Positions 30,426 to 39,822 of a DNA stretch of 39,883 bases are shown here, piece by piece. The stretch lies in the NCBI GenBank assembly GCA_964588665.1, contig CAZPQQ010000024.1:1-39883 (forward strand), read 5' to 3'. The position numbers and the translations under genes were made by a program. Origin of the DNA: UBA2160 sp964588665. GTDB taxonomy: Bacteria; Chloroflexota; Dehalococcoidia; Lucifugimonadales; UBA1123. The stretch's first letter is position 1. Each line of letters opens with the position of its first letter. The notes below the pieces were generated by a model, which made no database searches, was not told the DNA's origin, and worked only from the letters and a program-made list of their open reading frames with translations.

Positions 30426-33400
30426 GTGTTCACCCATCTGCACGTGCACACCGAGTACAGCATGCTCGACGGACTGAGTCGGTTGGAACCGTTGGTGGCC
30501 CGTGCGAAAGAGTTGGAGATGGACAGCCTGGCAATCACCGATCACGGCGGGATGTACGGCGCGATCGACTTCTACAGGTTGGCGAAATCAGCGGGCATAC
30601 GCCCCATCGTCGGTTGCGAGATGTACGTGGCGCCCGGCAGCAGACACGACCGCAACCCCGCCGACAAGACCCCCTACCACATGACGGTTCTGGCCAAAAA
30701 CAACGTTGGCTACGGCAACCTGGTCAAACTCGTGACCAAGTCCCACCTCGAGGGCTTCTACTACAAGCCGAGGATCGATCGTGAGGCCCTGCAAGAGCAC
30801 CACGAAGGCCTGATCGTGTTGTCGGGATGCCCGAGCGGCGAAGTGCCTTCGCTCATCGCCCAAGGCCGCATGGATGAGGCCGCCGCGACGGCGAACTGGT
30901 ATCGAGAAGTGTTCGGCGACTACTACCTGGAGTTGATGGAGCACGGCGGCGTCCCCGACCTGCCCGCCATCAACCAAGGTTTGATGCGAATGCACTCCGA
31001 TCTTGGCATTCCGGTGGTGGCGACCAACGACTCCCACTACATCCAACAGGAACAAGCCAAACTCCAGGACATCCTGATATGCATCCATACGAATACCAAC
31101 GTCAAGGACGAAAAACGGCTTCGCATGGACGAGGACTCGTACTACCTCAAGAGCCACGAGGACATGGCGGCTCTGTATCCCAATCTGCCGGAGGCGCTGA
31201 CCAACACCCAGGTCATCTCGGAGATGTGCGACCTCCACATCGACTTCGACCAGATGCGGCTTCCCCAATATAAAACCCCGGAAGGCATGTCCGCGTTCGA
31301 GTTCCTGAGCAAGCTGTGTTGGGACGGTCTCGAGCGGCGTCTCCCCGACGCCGACGAGACGTATCGCGAGCGCTTGCGATACGAACTCGAAGTGATCCAG
31401 CTAACTCAGTTCGATCATTACTTCCTCGTGGTCTGGGACATAGCGGCGTTCGTCCGAGACAATGATATTTTCTTTGCAGTGCGAGGCAGCGCGGCCGCCA
31501 GCTTGACGCTGTACTGTCTCGGCGTCACCGACGTCGATCCGATGCCGTACCGACTGGTCTTCGAGCGCTTCCTAAACGTGGAGCGCAAGGAGATGCCGGA
31601 TATCGACATGGATTTCCAGGACGACCGCCGCGAAGAGGTGATCAACTACGTCACCCAGAAGTACGGCCGCGAGCACGTGGCGCAGATCATCACTTTTGGC
31701 ACGCTCGGCGCCAAGGCGGCCGTGCGAGACGTCGGACGAGCGTTGGCGATGTCATACGGCGACGTCGACCGCGTGGCCAAAATGATCCCGTTCAAGCTGA
31801 ACATCACATTGGACGAAGCGCTCGCGACTAGCCCAGAGCTGAAAGAGACCTACGAATCCGAGGCGGACGTCACGACGCTGATCGACACGGCCCGAGGCTT
31901 GGAAGGGCTGACGCGCCACTCCAGCACCCATGCAGCGGGCGTCGTCATATCCGAGGAACCCCTCAACGACGTGGTGCCGTTGCAACGGCCGTCCAAGGCC
32001 GACGAGGATAACGTTTCGACCACCACGCAATACGCCATGGAACCGGTCGCGGCCCTCGGTCTGCTGAAAATGGATTTCCTCGGCCTAGTCAACCTGACGG
32101 TCTTGGCCAAGACGCGTAATCTATTGGCGAAGCGTCAAGGCCTGAACTTCGGGCTCAAGGACATCCCGCTGGACGACGCGAAGACGTTCGCGTTGCTTTC
32201 GCGCGGTGAGACCGCGGGCGTCTTCCAGATGGAAGGCACGGGGATGACGCGTCACATCAAAGAGCTCAAACCCTCGTCGCTGAGAGACGTGGCGGCCATG
32301 ATCGCGCTCTACCGACCTGGTCCGATGGAGCACATCGGGACTTTCATCGACGCGAAATTCGGTCGCACTCAACCTGACTATCCCCACCCGGCGTTGAAGG
32401 ACATCCTGGAAGAAACCTACGGCGTAATCGTGTACCAGGATCAGGTCCTGCACATCACGCGCGCATTCGCGGGCTACACGCTGGGCGAGGCCGACATCGT
32501 GCGCAAGGCCATGGGCAAGAAGAACGCCGAGATCATGGCTCAGGAGCGTCAGAAGTTCTTGGAAGGCGCCAACCGCCAGGGGTTCGACCGAGAACTGGCC
32601 GAGAAGATGTTTGCACTCGTGGAGCCCTTCGCCGGATACGCGTTCAACAAAGCCCACAGCGTGAGCTACGGACTGATCTCGTATTGGACCGCTTACTTCA
32701 AAGCCAACTACCCTGCCGAGTACATGGTTTCGCTGCTCAATTCGTACACCGGGCACACGGACAGGGTCACGTCGGCCATTGCCGAGTGTCAGCGATTGAA
32801 CATCCCCGTGCTGTTGCCTGACGTCAATCGCAGCAGCTCGGAATTCACGATTGAAGACCCGAGTGACGAATCTCGCGCCATTCGTTACGGGCTTGCGGCG
32901 GTCAAGAACGTCGGCGCCGCGGCTATACAGCCGATCCTCGACTCCCGGACCGAGGACGGTCCCTACGAATCGTTGGAGCAGATGTGCCGTTCCGCTGACA
33001 TGAGCGGGCTCAAGCGCAACAACCTGGAGAGTCTGATCCGGGCGGGTGCTTTCGACGAATTCGGAGACCGGGGCGCGTTGCTTACGAGCATCGAGCGCAT
33101 CCTGGGTTTGGCCCAGAGCGAGGCAGGGCTGAAAGACTCGGACCAGTCCTCTATGTTCGATCTGTTCGGAGACTCGGTCCCAACCCCTCTTGCGAACATC
33201 GTGCTACCGGAAGTGTCTACACCGTCAAGCGAGATGGAGTCGTGGGAACGAGACTTGCTGGGCGTCTCGCTGTCCAGCGCCAACTCGCTGTCAAGTCTTC
33301 TGGCTTCCGCCAGCGGCGACACCGTCAAATTCAGAGGCGACATCGGGCCTGAAATGGCAGGGAAGAAGATATCGCTGATCGGACAGGTTTCGACCGTCAC

Positions 33401-34052
33401 CCACCGGTTCACCAAGCAGAACAAACCGTTCGCGATAGCATCGCTGTCGTTGATGGACGGGCAGGTCGAGGTCTTCGTGTGGGAGGAGCAACTGGACCTG
33501 ACGCGAGAGCTGTGGGAGGAAGGTCGGATCGTTGCCGTGGCCGGCGCCGTGCGCCTGCGGGGAGACGACATAAGCGTATCGTGCGCCGACGCCAAAGAGT
33601 ATGCGCCCGATGCGGACGCCCGGGCGTCTTCGCCAGCGCCTGCCCCGGCGCCTGCAAACACGGTTCCCGACGTCGCATCCCAAACGGCATCGCAAGAACA
33701 GCCGAAGTCCAACGGAGTTCAGGCGCCCCAGACGAATGGCGCCGAAGGGCCAACACTGGCCCGCTCGCCGTCAGTGGCTGACGCCCCGGTAGAACCGCAT
33801 CTGCGGCTGAGCCTGCTCATCAGGGAGTCAACCAACGCCGTCGATGACCAACTGTTGTTGGACGACGTCAAGCGATTGCTGTTGGAGCACTCCGGGCCTG
33901 ACGAGGTGTCGCTTGAGATCGTCGCTGGAGGGCAGGTATATCGACTGGACTGGCCGATGGTCCGTGTTCAGGCCTCGGACGAGCTTACAGTCCGCCTGGG
34001 CGATTTGTTGGGCGAGTCGGGCCGGGCGATGGTCGAGAGTCCGGCGAATTGA
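30426..34052 (+). CDS. dnaE: DNA polymerase III alpha subunit
   Basis: The replicative polymerase catalytic subunit, 1208 residues. The N-terminal PHP domain keeps its metal motifs (HLHVHTEYSMLDG, ITDHGGMYG, GCEMYV). The palm has PDIDMDFQDDRRE near residue 392 with the two catalytic Asp residues. GYAFNKAHSVSYG marks the fingers/tail region, and an OB fold begins near residue 978 (GKKISLIGQVSTVTHRFTKQNKPFA). An Ala/Pro-rich linker of about 70 residues leads to a small C-terminal domain. The GTG at 30426 has GGAGGA five bases upstream and an extended -10 before it. The longer open frame (30234) overlaps the previous gene and starts before the promoter. The stop overlaps the next start. Confidence 0.97.
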   Translation: MFTHLHVHTEYSMLDGLSRLEPLVARAKELEMDSLAITDHGGMYGAIDFYRLAKSAGIRPIVGCEMYVAPGSRHDRNPADKTPYHMTVLAKNNVGYGNLVKLVTKSHLEGFYYKPRIDREALQEHHEGLIVLSGCPSGEVPSLIAQGRMDEAAATANWYREVFGDYYLELMEHGGVPDLPAINQGLMRMHSDLGIPVVATNDSHYIQQEQAKLQDILICIHTNTNVKDEKRLRMDEDSYYLKSHEDMAALYPNLPEALTNTQVISEMCDLHIDFDQMRLPQYKTPEGMSAFEFLSKLCWDGLERRLPDADETYRERLRYELEVIQLTQFDHYFLVVWDIAAFVRDNDIFFAVRGSAAASLTLYCLGVTDVDPMPYRLVFERFLNVERKEMPDIDMDFQDDRREEVINYVTQKYGREHVAQIITFGTLGAKAAVRDVGRALAMSYGDVDRVAKMIPFKLNITLDEALATSPELKETYESEADVTTLIDTARGLEGLTRHSSTHAAGVVISEEPLNDVVPLQRPSKADEDNVSTTTQYAMEPVAALGLLKMDFLGLVNLTVLAKTRNLLAKRQGLNFGLKDIPLDDAKTFALLSRGETAGVFQMEGTGMTRHIKELKPSSLRDVAAMIALYRPGPMEHIGTFIDAKFGRTQPDYPHPALKDILEETYGVIVYQDQVLHITRAFAGYTLGEADIVRKAMGKKNAEIMAQERQKFLEGANRQGFDRELAEKMFALVEPFAGYAFNKAHSVSYGLISYWTAYFKANYPAEYMVSLLNSYTGHTDRVTSAIAECQRLNIPVLLPDVNRSSSEFTIEDPSDESRAIRYGLAAVKNVGAAAIQPILDSRTEDGPYESLEQMCRSADMSGLKRNNLESLIRAGAFDEFGDRGALLTSIERILGLAQSEAGLKDSDQSSMFDLFGDSVPTPLANIVLPEVSTPSSEMESWERDLLGVSLSSANSLSSLLASASGDTVKFRGDIGPEMAGKKISLIGQVSTVTHRFTKQNKPFAIASLSLMDGQVEVFVWEEQLDLTRELWEEGRIVAVAGAVRLRGDDISVSCADAKEYAPDADARASSPAPAPAPANTVPDVASQTASQEQPKSNGVQAPQTNGAEGPTLARSPSVADAPVEPHLRLSLLIRESTNAVDDQLLLDDVKRLLLEHSGPDEVSLEIVAGGQVYRLDWPMVRVQASDELTVRLGDLLGESGRAMVESPAN

Positions 34053-34285
34053 ACTGGGTTCCGTTGGCCACCGCGCCCGACCAACTCGTTGCCGAGCTGT
34101 GGAGCGGAGTGCTCCAGGCCGCGGGAATCCCTGCGATGATCAGGGCAGGGGACACGTCATCGTTTTTGGGTGTGTCCGCGTATCCGTGCCGAATCTTGGT
34201 GGACGAGACACGATTGGCTGATGCGCAAGCTGTCCTGAAGTCTGAACTGGACGTCGTCTTCGATGATGACGAGGGTCCGGAATAG
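34049..34285 (+). CDS. DUF2007-like small protein
   Basis: A 78-residue protein resembling the DUF2007 'putative signal transducing protein' family: an opening VPLATAPDQLVAELWSGVLQAAGIPAMI, a central YPCRILVDETRLADAQAVL, and an acidic tail. The fold resembles PII/ferredoxin-like proteins, with no known enzymatic role. It starts at a TTG whose TTGA overlaps the dnaE stop, so it is translationally coupled to dnaE. Confidence 0.75.
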   Translation: MNWVPLATAPDQLVAELWSGVLQAAGIPAMIRAGDTSSFLGVSAYPCRILVDETRLADAQAVLKSELDVVFDDDEGPE

Positions 34286-34319
34286 AACGACTTCAACGCC
34301 GAGGGTTGGATCGGGCTCG

Positions 34320-34826
34320 CTAGTGCGTTTCCGCTGCAATCAAGCGACGCTTGAGAGGAATCCGCTCGGCGCCTTTGCCGAACCCAGTCATGCTTCCGTT
34401 GCTTCCGATCACGCGATGGCACGGGACGATTATCGGCATCCAGTTCCTCGCCATCGACTGTCCGGCGGCGCGCGGCGCCCGCGGGTTGCCCGCCTGCTCG
34501 GCCAGCCAACCGTACGTCCGAGTCTCTCCATAGGGAATGGACTGGCAGGCTTTCCAGGCTGAGCGATAGAACTGCGAGGCGTCCGACGTATCCACCGCCA
34601 CGTCCTCGAACGTCTCGTGCTCACCGTCGAAGTATCGGCGTAGGCGGTCGCGGAGCTCGGCGAACCTCTCTGGCTCATTAGTGGCGTCGGCAACTTCGGC
34701 GCCAAGTTCGAGATAACACTCGTCCGGTGTCGCCTGAGGCAGCGTGCTGCGCCTCAATCCAATGTCCGAAGCCAGGAGGCCCATCCAGCCCAGCGGCGTC
34801 TCGAAGATGTCATAGTATCGGTTCAT
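34320..34826 (-). CDS. ogt: Methylated-DNA-protein-cysteine methyltransferase
   Basis: A 168-residue O6-alkylguanine-DNA alkyltransferase, which moves the alkyl group onto its own cysteine in a single-turnover repair reaction. The active site PCHRV (Cys136) is intact, with IPYGETRTYGWLAEQAGNPRAPRAAGQ before it and the MTGFGKGAERI tail that closes the site. The N-terminal ribonuclease-H-like domain is of normal size. It is the last gene of the leftward operon, six bases after the transglutaminase-like gene. Its stop faces the DUF2007-like gene 34 bases away. Confidence 0.94.
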   Translation of the reverse strand: MNRYYDIFETPLGWMGLLASDIGLRRSTLPQATPDECYLELGAEVADATNEPERFAELRDRLRRYFDGEHETFEDVAVDTSDASQFYRSAWKACQSIPYGETRTYGWLAEQAGNPRAPRAAGQSMARNWMPIIVPCHRVIGSNGSMTGFGKGAERIPLKRRLIAAETH

Positions 34827-34832
34827 CAGTCG

Positions 34833-37430
34833 TCACCTCGCCTGAGCCGGTTGTCGGCTGGATCGCATCGGCGCCAGACGGCCGAAAGCTCTGCCGATCA
34901 GGCTCCACCGTATGCGCTTCCACGCGGTGTTCAAGTCGTCCATCGACTCGTCGTAATCTGGGTCGTCGTCATTCTGCGTCGGACTGCGCCCGTACCTGGC
35001 AGCCGCGAATCGCGCGGAGATGTGCCTGGACCCGTCCTCCGCCGACGGAACCGCTTGACCGATGACCAACGCGTACTCCCAGGGAGTCTGGTGGGGTCGG
35101 CGACGAAGTCCGGCAATAAATCCGAGGCGGCTCATCTTTGCGTAGAGCCGCTCCTCCGTCGGATAGCCGCCCAAGCCAAGATTCCACAGGAATCTGGCAA
35201 CCAAGGCGACAACGGCGAGCGTTCCTAAGATGATAGCGGTTGGGACCAGGAATCGGGTCACGCCGAAGGGGAGATTAGCGAAGGTTTCGCCACCGCCGGC
35301 GCCGGCGCCCTCTTCTTCGAATCCCTCCGCGGCCGGGTCCAGCAAATCGTTGACGTTAATTTCAAGCGGATCGTTTTCGCCAAAGCCTGCCGGCAGGTCC
35401 ACGAATGCGGATCCCGGCAACACACGCTCGTGCTCCGGCCAGGCGGGCGTCGGCTCAAAATCGATCCAGCCGTACTCGGGGAAGTACGCTTGAGCCCACC
35501 CGTGGCTGTCCGAGTCCTTGAGGAAACGCATTTCCGAGTTCGGCTCGAACTCGCCGGGAGCGTATCCCGCCGCCAATCGCGCCGGTACGCCGACCGCGCG
35601 CAACATCACAGTCATGGCGGATCCAAAATAGTCCGAGTAACCCTCTTTGGACACGAACAGGAAATGATCGACGCCGTCGGTCTCGTGCCCGTCGGTCTCG
35701 CGTGGCGGCGCCTCGATGTCTTGGGAGTACGTAAAATCCGGACCGCGCAAATAGTCCTGGATAACCAGGGCTTTGTCCAACGGGTTGTCCAAATCTGCGG
35801 TGAGCTCTTCGGCCTTGTTCCGCACTCGCTCCGGCAGCGTGGGCGGAAGCTGGAGGTAGTGGTCCGAGATGAAACTGTTGTATTCGGCGTCTGCTCCTCG
35901 CAAGTCGTCATCGGTGGCGACGGACACCATCGATATAACGCGATACTGCGCGTTCTGCGGCAGGCTGTCTTTGAACTGCCAAGCCACCAGATCCGGGGCG
36001 ATCTGAGCTTTGCGTTGGAGCTTTATCGTCTCGACGTCGCCACCATCGTCTTTGGTCAACTCCAACAAGACAAGGTCTTCGGGTAATCTCCCTGCCACGA
36101 ATACGTCTGCAGGTTCGAGCCTCGGCTGGTTGATCTCGGCGCGAAACTCTTGAGCGAGCTGTTGAATCTCTTCCGGGTACCAGGCGTCTATGGATGCATC
36201 GTTCAGAGTGATCTCGAACTCCCTCGGTTCCAGCGACTCAACGGTGGCCGGCCTGCTCACCCAATCGAATCCCCCGCCCGACAGGAATTTCCGCGAGTCG
36301 AAACTGAGTTGAACGGTTTGCTCCATGTCCTGGCGTTTTCTGTTGTCGATGCTCGGCGGGGGCAGCAGAGACGGTCCGACGTCCAACCGTTCGGTCCCCG
36401 AGGCGATCCAGCCTTGAGACGTGTAGTAGTTGTAGGTCTGGGAAAGCCAGTACGAAGGGTAATCGGTGTCGGCCCAGGCGACAATGTCGCCGCCAAAAGA
36501 AATCTTGCCCATGAACGGCAGAGTTTTGCCGAAGAACCTCCCCATCGTGTCTTTCCGCGAAGGAAGGGTGGAAAACAGGCGAGTGAATACGGTTTCGACG
36601 CGCGCGACCGGCGCGCGTCCCGTACGCCAGAGGTCGGCTATCGGATCCGACACGATTACCTTCAGAGGCAACAACGCGGCGGCGGACAGCACCAGTAAGC
36701 TAAACCAAAGCGAGGCGTGGAGCGTCAGCCAACTGCTGGTCGGCGTGAATTCGATCTTCAACTTGCGCCAGACTTCGTGCTTCCGCACGGAGTCCATTCG
36801 CACAACCAGCAGCATCGCCAACAACATGAACAGGAAGAATCGAGCAGCAAATTGGTCAGGCAGGAAGCTTAGGTTTGTGAGGATCGCGAGTCCGGCGAGC
36901 ACAACGGCGACCCACACGTTGTTCCATCGAAAGATAAACCACGAACCGAAGAAACCAAGCAGCCAGGCGGCGCCCAGCAGCAGCATGATGAACGGCAACA
37001 GGTCGGTGCTTATGCCACCGCCCGCCGCCGCGTCGTACCAGACATCCAAGCGATCGGAGAGCTCGCGCATCCGGTCGCCGAGGGATTCGCCGTCAACTGT
37101 CGACGAGGCTTTCCAAATGATGTAAAGAGCGCCCAGCACTAGCCCTGCCACATGCAACAGCACCCAAGGGGCGCGCACCTTAGCCAGACCCAAACCGACC
37201 AGCGAAGCGATCAACATCGTCGAGGTGAGTCCCGGGATGTCCATCCACTCTGCGGCGGTGATCGACTCGCTGACTATCGAAAGAGTCACCGCCAGGATGG
37301 CAAAAGTGGCCCAACCCTGACTTGGGCTGACTCTGTCTACTAATACAAGGATAGGGTGGCGTCGCCGAACGCCAGGCGGGCCCTGTCGTTCGGGCACCAC
37401 AAATTGGGTCGTGACGCTCTGACTGCTCAC
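34833..37430 (-). CDS. TgpA-like transmembrane transglutaminase-fold protein, catalytic Cys replaced
   Basis: An 865-residue membrane protein with the TgpA layout: about seven N-terminal transmembrane helices (40-280), an extracytoplasmic region with a transglutaminase core (about 540-665), a single helix near 730, and a cytoplasmic DUF4129-like tail. The core has the expected GVPARLAAGY and SDSHGWAQAYF, with His643. The nucleophile position reads EGYSDYFGSAM instead of the usual GYC-D/E-x-FA, so Ser599 stands where Cys is expected. Glu659 sits at the acid position (FEPTP). It overlaps the DUF58 stop by four bases (GTGA). MoxR, DUF58 and transglutaminase genes are a recurrent cluster with suspected roles in envelope assembly. 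Confidence 0.88.
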   Translation of the reverse strand: MSSQSVTTQFVVPERQGPPGVRRRHPILVLVDRVSPSQGWATFAILAVTLSIVSESITAAEWMDIPGLTSTMLIASLVGLGLAKVRAPWVLLHVAGLVLGALYIIWKASSTVDGESLGDRMRELSDRLDVWYDAAAGGGISTDLLPFIMLLLGAAWLLGFFGSWFIFRWNNVWVAVVLAGLAILTNLSFLPDQFAARFFLFMLLAMLLVVRMDSVRKHEVWRKLKIEFTPTSSWLTLHASLWFSLLVLSAAALLPLKVIVSDPIADLWRTGRAPVARVETVFTRLFSTLPSRKDTMGRFFGKTLPFMGKISFGGDIVAWADTDYPSYWLSQTYNYYTSQGWIASGTERLDVGPSLLPPPSIDNRKRQDMEQTVQLSFDSRKFLSGGGFDWVSRPATVESLEPREFEITLNDASIDAWYPEEIQQLAQEFRAEINQPRLEPADVFVAGRLPEDLVLLELTKDDGGDVETIKLQRKAQIAPDLVAWQFKDSLPQNAQYRVISMVSVATDDDLRGADAEYNSFISDHYLQLPPTLPERVRNKAEELTADLDNPLDKALVIQDYLRGPDFTYSQDIEAPPRETDGHETDGVDHFLFVSKEGYSDYFGSAMTVMLRAVGVPARLAAGYAPGEFEPNSEMRFLKDSDSHGWAQAYFPEYGWIDFEPTPAWPEHERVLPGSAFVDLPAGFGENDPLEINVNDLLDPAAEGFEEEGAGAGGGETFANLPFGVTRFLVPTAIILGTLAVVALVARFLWNLGLGGYPTEERLYAKMSRLGFIAGLRRRPHQTPWEYALVIGQAVPSAEDGSRHISARFAAARYGRSPTQNDDDPDYDESMDDLNTAWKRIRWSLIGRAFGRLAPMRSSRQPAQAR

Positions 37431-38596
37431 GAGCCGGCCTCCGGCATCTGGCTGGGCACAGCGTAGGTTTGGCTGAGGGCGAGAGGAATGCTGTCACCCT
37501 TGCTCACCACGAAAGGCGCGATGCCGGCGGCGTGCAACTCCGGGATTAGGGACACCGGGTCGAACATGCTTCCAAAGCTCTGGGCGTCGAGAATGATGAC
37601 GGCGACCTTGACGCGGCGACGAACGAGCTCCTTGAGCCCGTCGATCCATCCGGCGTGGTGAGACGATGTGATGACGACCAGCGAACTGTGGTAGCCCCAG
37701 AGTTGTTCTTCATGCGGCAACAGTTCTTCCAATGGCGTCGTGCCCTCGGCCTTGCTCATTGCAAGGAATTCCATGATCCGGTCGAATTGGCTCGATCCGG
37801 TTTCGGCGGGCAACGCGTATCGCTGGTCACCGTAGGCGATCAACCCGGCTGGCAGTTGAGCGCCGAGATACTTGCGCGCCAAAGAAGCGGCGATGGACAC
37901 GGCGTACTCATCGGTGCTTTCATCCAGTTCACCGGCCTGAACGTCTCGATGAAGATCGACCAGCAGCCAAACGTCGCTTGACAGACCCAGATCGAATTCC
38001 TTGGACATCATCCGACCCATCCGCGCCGTGCTCGCCCAGTGTATCCGGCTGATGCTGTCTCCGAACGCGTACTCTCTCACGCTTGCCGCATGAGGCGTCA
38101 GATCGTGGGAGCGGCGTCTGGAAGAGCTCTCTCCGGACAGATGGGACGCTGGGATGGCGAAGCTCGGAAGTTCATAGGTTCGAGGATAGACGATCAGTGA
38201 GTCGGTTTCGCCGAAAAGACGTTCTTGCCTGAACAGGCCGAATGCATCGGTGTTGGAGACCCGAACCGGACCGAGCGTGTAGATACCGCGCTTCCGAGCC
38301 GGGGCCATGCTCAACCAGGACCGGAACGCGCCGCTGGAAAGCGTGACGGCCATGCCGTTGGAGTAGCCGGGCATGTCGCTTAGGTCCTCAACCTCGAGCA
38401 CCGCTTTCGGGATTTTGCTGAGGTTGCGGATGGTCAATCGCTCTTCGACGTCGTCGCCGACGCGAACACGTCGGGAGCGGCGGTCCACTGCCACTCGGAG
38501 GCCGCGGACGCTGACCCAGTTCCACACAAAGCTGAGCACAGCCGTGAGCGCCAGAATGTACGCCAGCCTGTAGAACAGTCCGAATCCTGTTGCCAA
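37427..38596 (-). CDS. DUF58 domain protein
   Basis: A 389-residue protein. One hydrophobic stretch near the N-terminus is followed by a beta-rich region, then the DUF58 signature (REYAFGDSISRIHWASTARMGRMMSKEF) and a vWA-like fold (VWLLVDLHRD). It usually partners a MoxR ATPase as a substrate or adaptor. The only standard start is the TTG at 38596, which has no ribosome site. The frame stays open upstream through a second hydrophobic helix (YLIILLAAFTVFTGLATG) that DUF58 proteins normally have. An ATC at 38663-38665, with GAGG six bases before it, is the best-placed start for the longer form of 412 residues. It ends with a GTGA overlap into the transglutaminase gene. Confidence 0.88.
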   Translation of the reverse strand: MATGFGLFYRLAYILALTAVLSFVWNWVSVRGLRVAVDRRSRRVRVGDDVEERLTIRNLSKIPKAVLEVEDLSDMPGYSNGMAVTLSSGAFRSWLSMAPARKRGIYTLGPVRVSNTDAFGLFRQERLFGETDSLIVYPRTYELPSFAIPASHLSGESSSRRRSHDLTPHAASVREYAFGDSISRIHWASTARMGRMMSKEFDLGLSSDVWLLVDLHRDVQAGELDESTDEYAVSIAASLARKYLGAQLPAGLIAYGDQRYALPAETGSSQFDRIMEFLAMSKAEGTTPLEELLPHEEQLWGYHSSLVVITSSHHAGWIDGLKELVRRRVKVAVIILDAQSFGSMFDPVSLIPELHAAGIAPFVVSKGDSIPLALSQTYAVPSQMPEAGS

Positions 38597-38676
38597 TCCT
38601 GTGAATACCGTAAACGCGGCGAGGAGGATTATCAGGTAGAACCGGTTGAGGAGATAGATCTTGATCGGGAGCCTCG

Positions 38677-39648
38677 CTAACTGCCGGGTCGATAGCCCGC
38701 CTGAGCGCCGGGTACGGGGACCTGGTCGATCGTGGCGGCGATGATCTCGGAACTGTCGACTCCCCGCATTCGCGCCGCGGCAGAGACGATGATGCGATGG
38801 CTCAACACCGGCACGGCGAGTTCTTTGACGTCGTCCGGCAGCGCGTAGTCCCTACCCCTGATAATGGCCAGTGCTTGGGCGCCTCTGAACAAGGACAGCG
38901 AGCCCCTGGGCGAGGCGCCGAGCGCGATGTCCGGGTGAACCCTGGTAGCCTCGACGATCGAGACGATGTACCGTTTGATCAGGTCGTCAACGTACACTTG
39001 CTTGATCGATTCTTGCAGCTCCAGGATCTGTCGGGCGTCCGCCACCGGTTGTAACGCGTCGATTGGGTGCGCCAGCATTTGGCCGTCGATGATTGCCAGC
39101 TCTTCTTCGGTCGTCGGATAGCCCAGGCTGACCAGTAGGAAGAACCGGTCGAGCTGGGCCTCGGGCAGAGGAAACGTCCCTTCGTACTCAACCGGATTCT
39201 GGGTGGCCATGACCATGAACGGAGTGGGAACCGCGTGCGTGACGCCTTCGACGGTGACCTGTCGCTCTTCCATCGCCTCCAGCATCGCCGACTGCGTTTT
39301 CGGAGTGGCGCGGTTGACCTCGTCCGCGAGCACGATCTGCGAGATAATCGGTCCGGCCCTGAACTCGAACTCTCCGGTCTTCTGATTGTATATCGACACG
39401 CCGGTCACGTCCGTTGGGAGGAGGTCAGGCGTGAACTGGATGCGTTTGAATTCGCAGCCCACGGACCGTGCGATGCTCCGGGCCAGCATCGTCTTCCCGA
39501 CGCCCGGCACGTCCTCGATCAATGCATGTCCCTGGCACATGAGAGCGATCACGCCCAACTCGACCGAAGCAGATTTTCCGACGATGACTTTTCCGACGTT
39601 TTCGATTATGTCTTGGGCCGTTTGTCTTGCCCGATCATGGTCCTGCAA
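38677..39648 (-). CDS. MoxR-family AAA+ ATPase
   Basis: A 323-residue MoxR ATPase. Walker A is EDVPGVGKTMLA, Walker B VLADEVNRA, sensor 1 MVMATQNP, and the arginine-finger region is PEAQLDRFF. The helical lid domain follows with ASPRGSLSLFRGAQALA. Such ATPases act as chaperones that help assemble or insert metal centres or cofactors into partner proteins, usually together with the DUF58 and vWA-type proteins encoded next to them. It starts at a TTG (39648) with AGGAG seven bases upstream and is the first gene of the leftward operon. Confidence 0.93.
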   Translation of the reverse strand: MQDHDRARQTAQDIIENVGKVIVGKSASVELGVIALMCQGHALIEDVPGVGKTMLARSIARSVGCEFKRIQFTPDLLPTDVTGVSIYNQKTGEFEFRAGPIISQIVLADEVNRATPKTQSAMLEAMEERQVTVEGVTHAVPTPFMVMATQNPVEYEGTFPLPEAQLDRFFLLVSLGYPTTEEELAIIDGQMLAHPIDALQPVADARQILELQESIKQVYVDDLIKRYIVSIVEATRVHPDIALGASPRGSLSLFRGAQALAIIRGRDYALPDDVKELAVPVLSHRIIVSAAARMRGVDSSEIIAATIDQVPVPGAQAGYRPGS

Positions 39649-39822
39649 CTCAGTCTCCTATAAGTAGCCCGGCGAATTTCCGTTCGTCCAACAGCAGCCG
39701 TTCCCGCGGTCAGGCGACGCACATCCCGACAGATGCGGGGCGCGAGCCGGTGTTCTTGTTCAATCGCGTCGAACGTAGATACGAATAATGTAGCTAAGCA
39801 GATTGTTTCGCCACGAGTGGCG
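39649..39822. other. Intergenic region between MoxR and tRNA-Val
   Basis: No gene is supported. A perfect palindromic stem, CGCCAC-GA-GTGGCG, lies at 39810-39823, touching the tRNA 3' end. It has no following T tract and may be a processing signal or part of a terminator. Confidence 0.4.
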
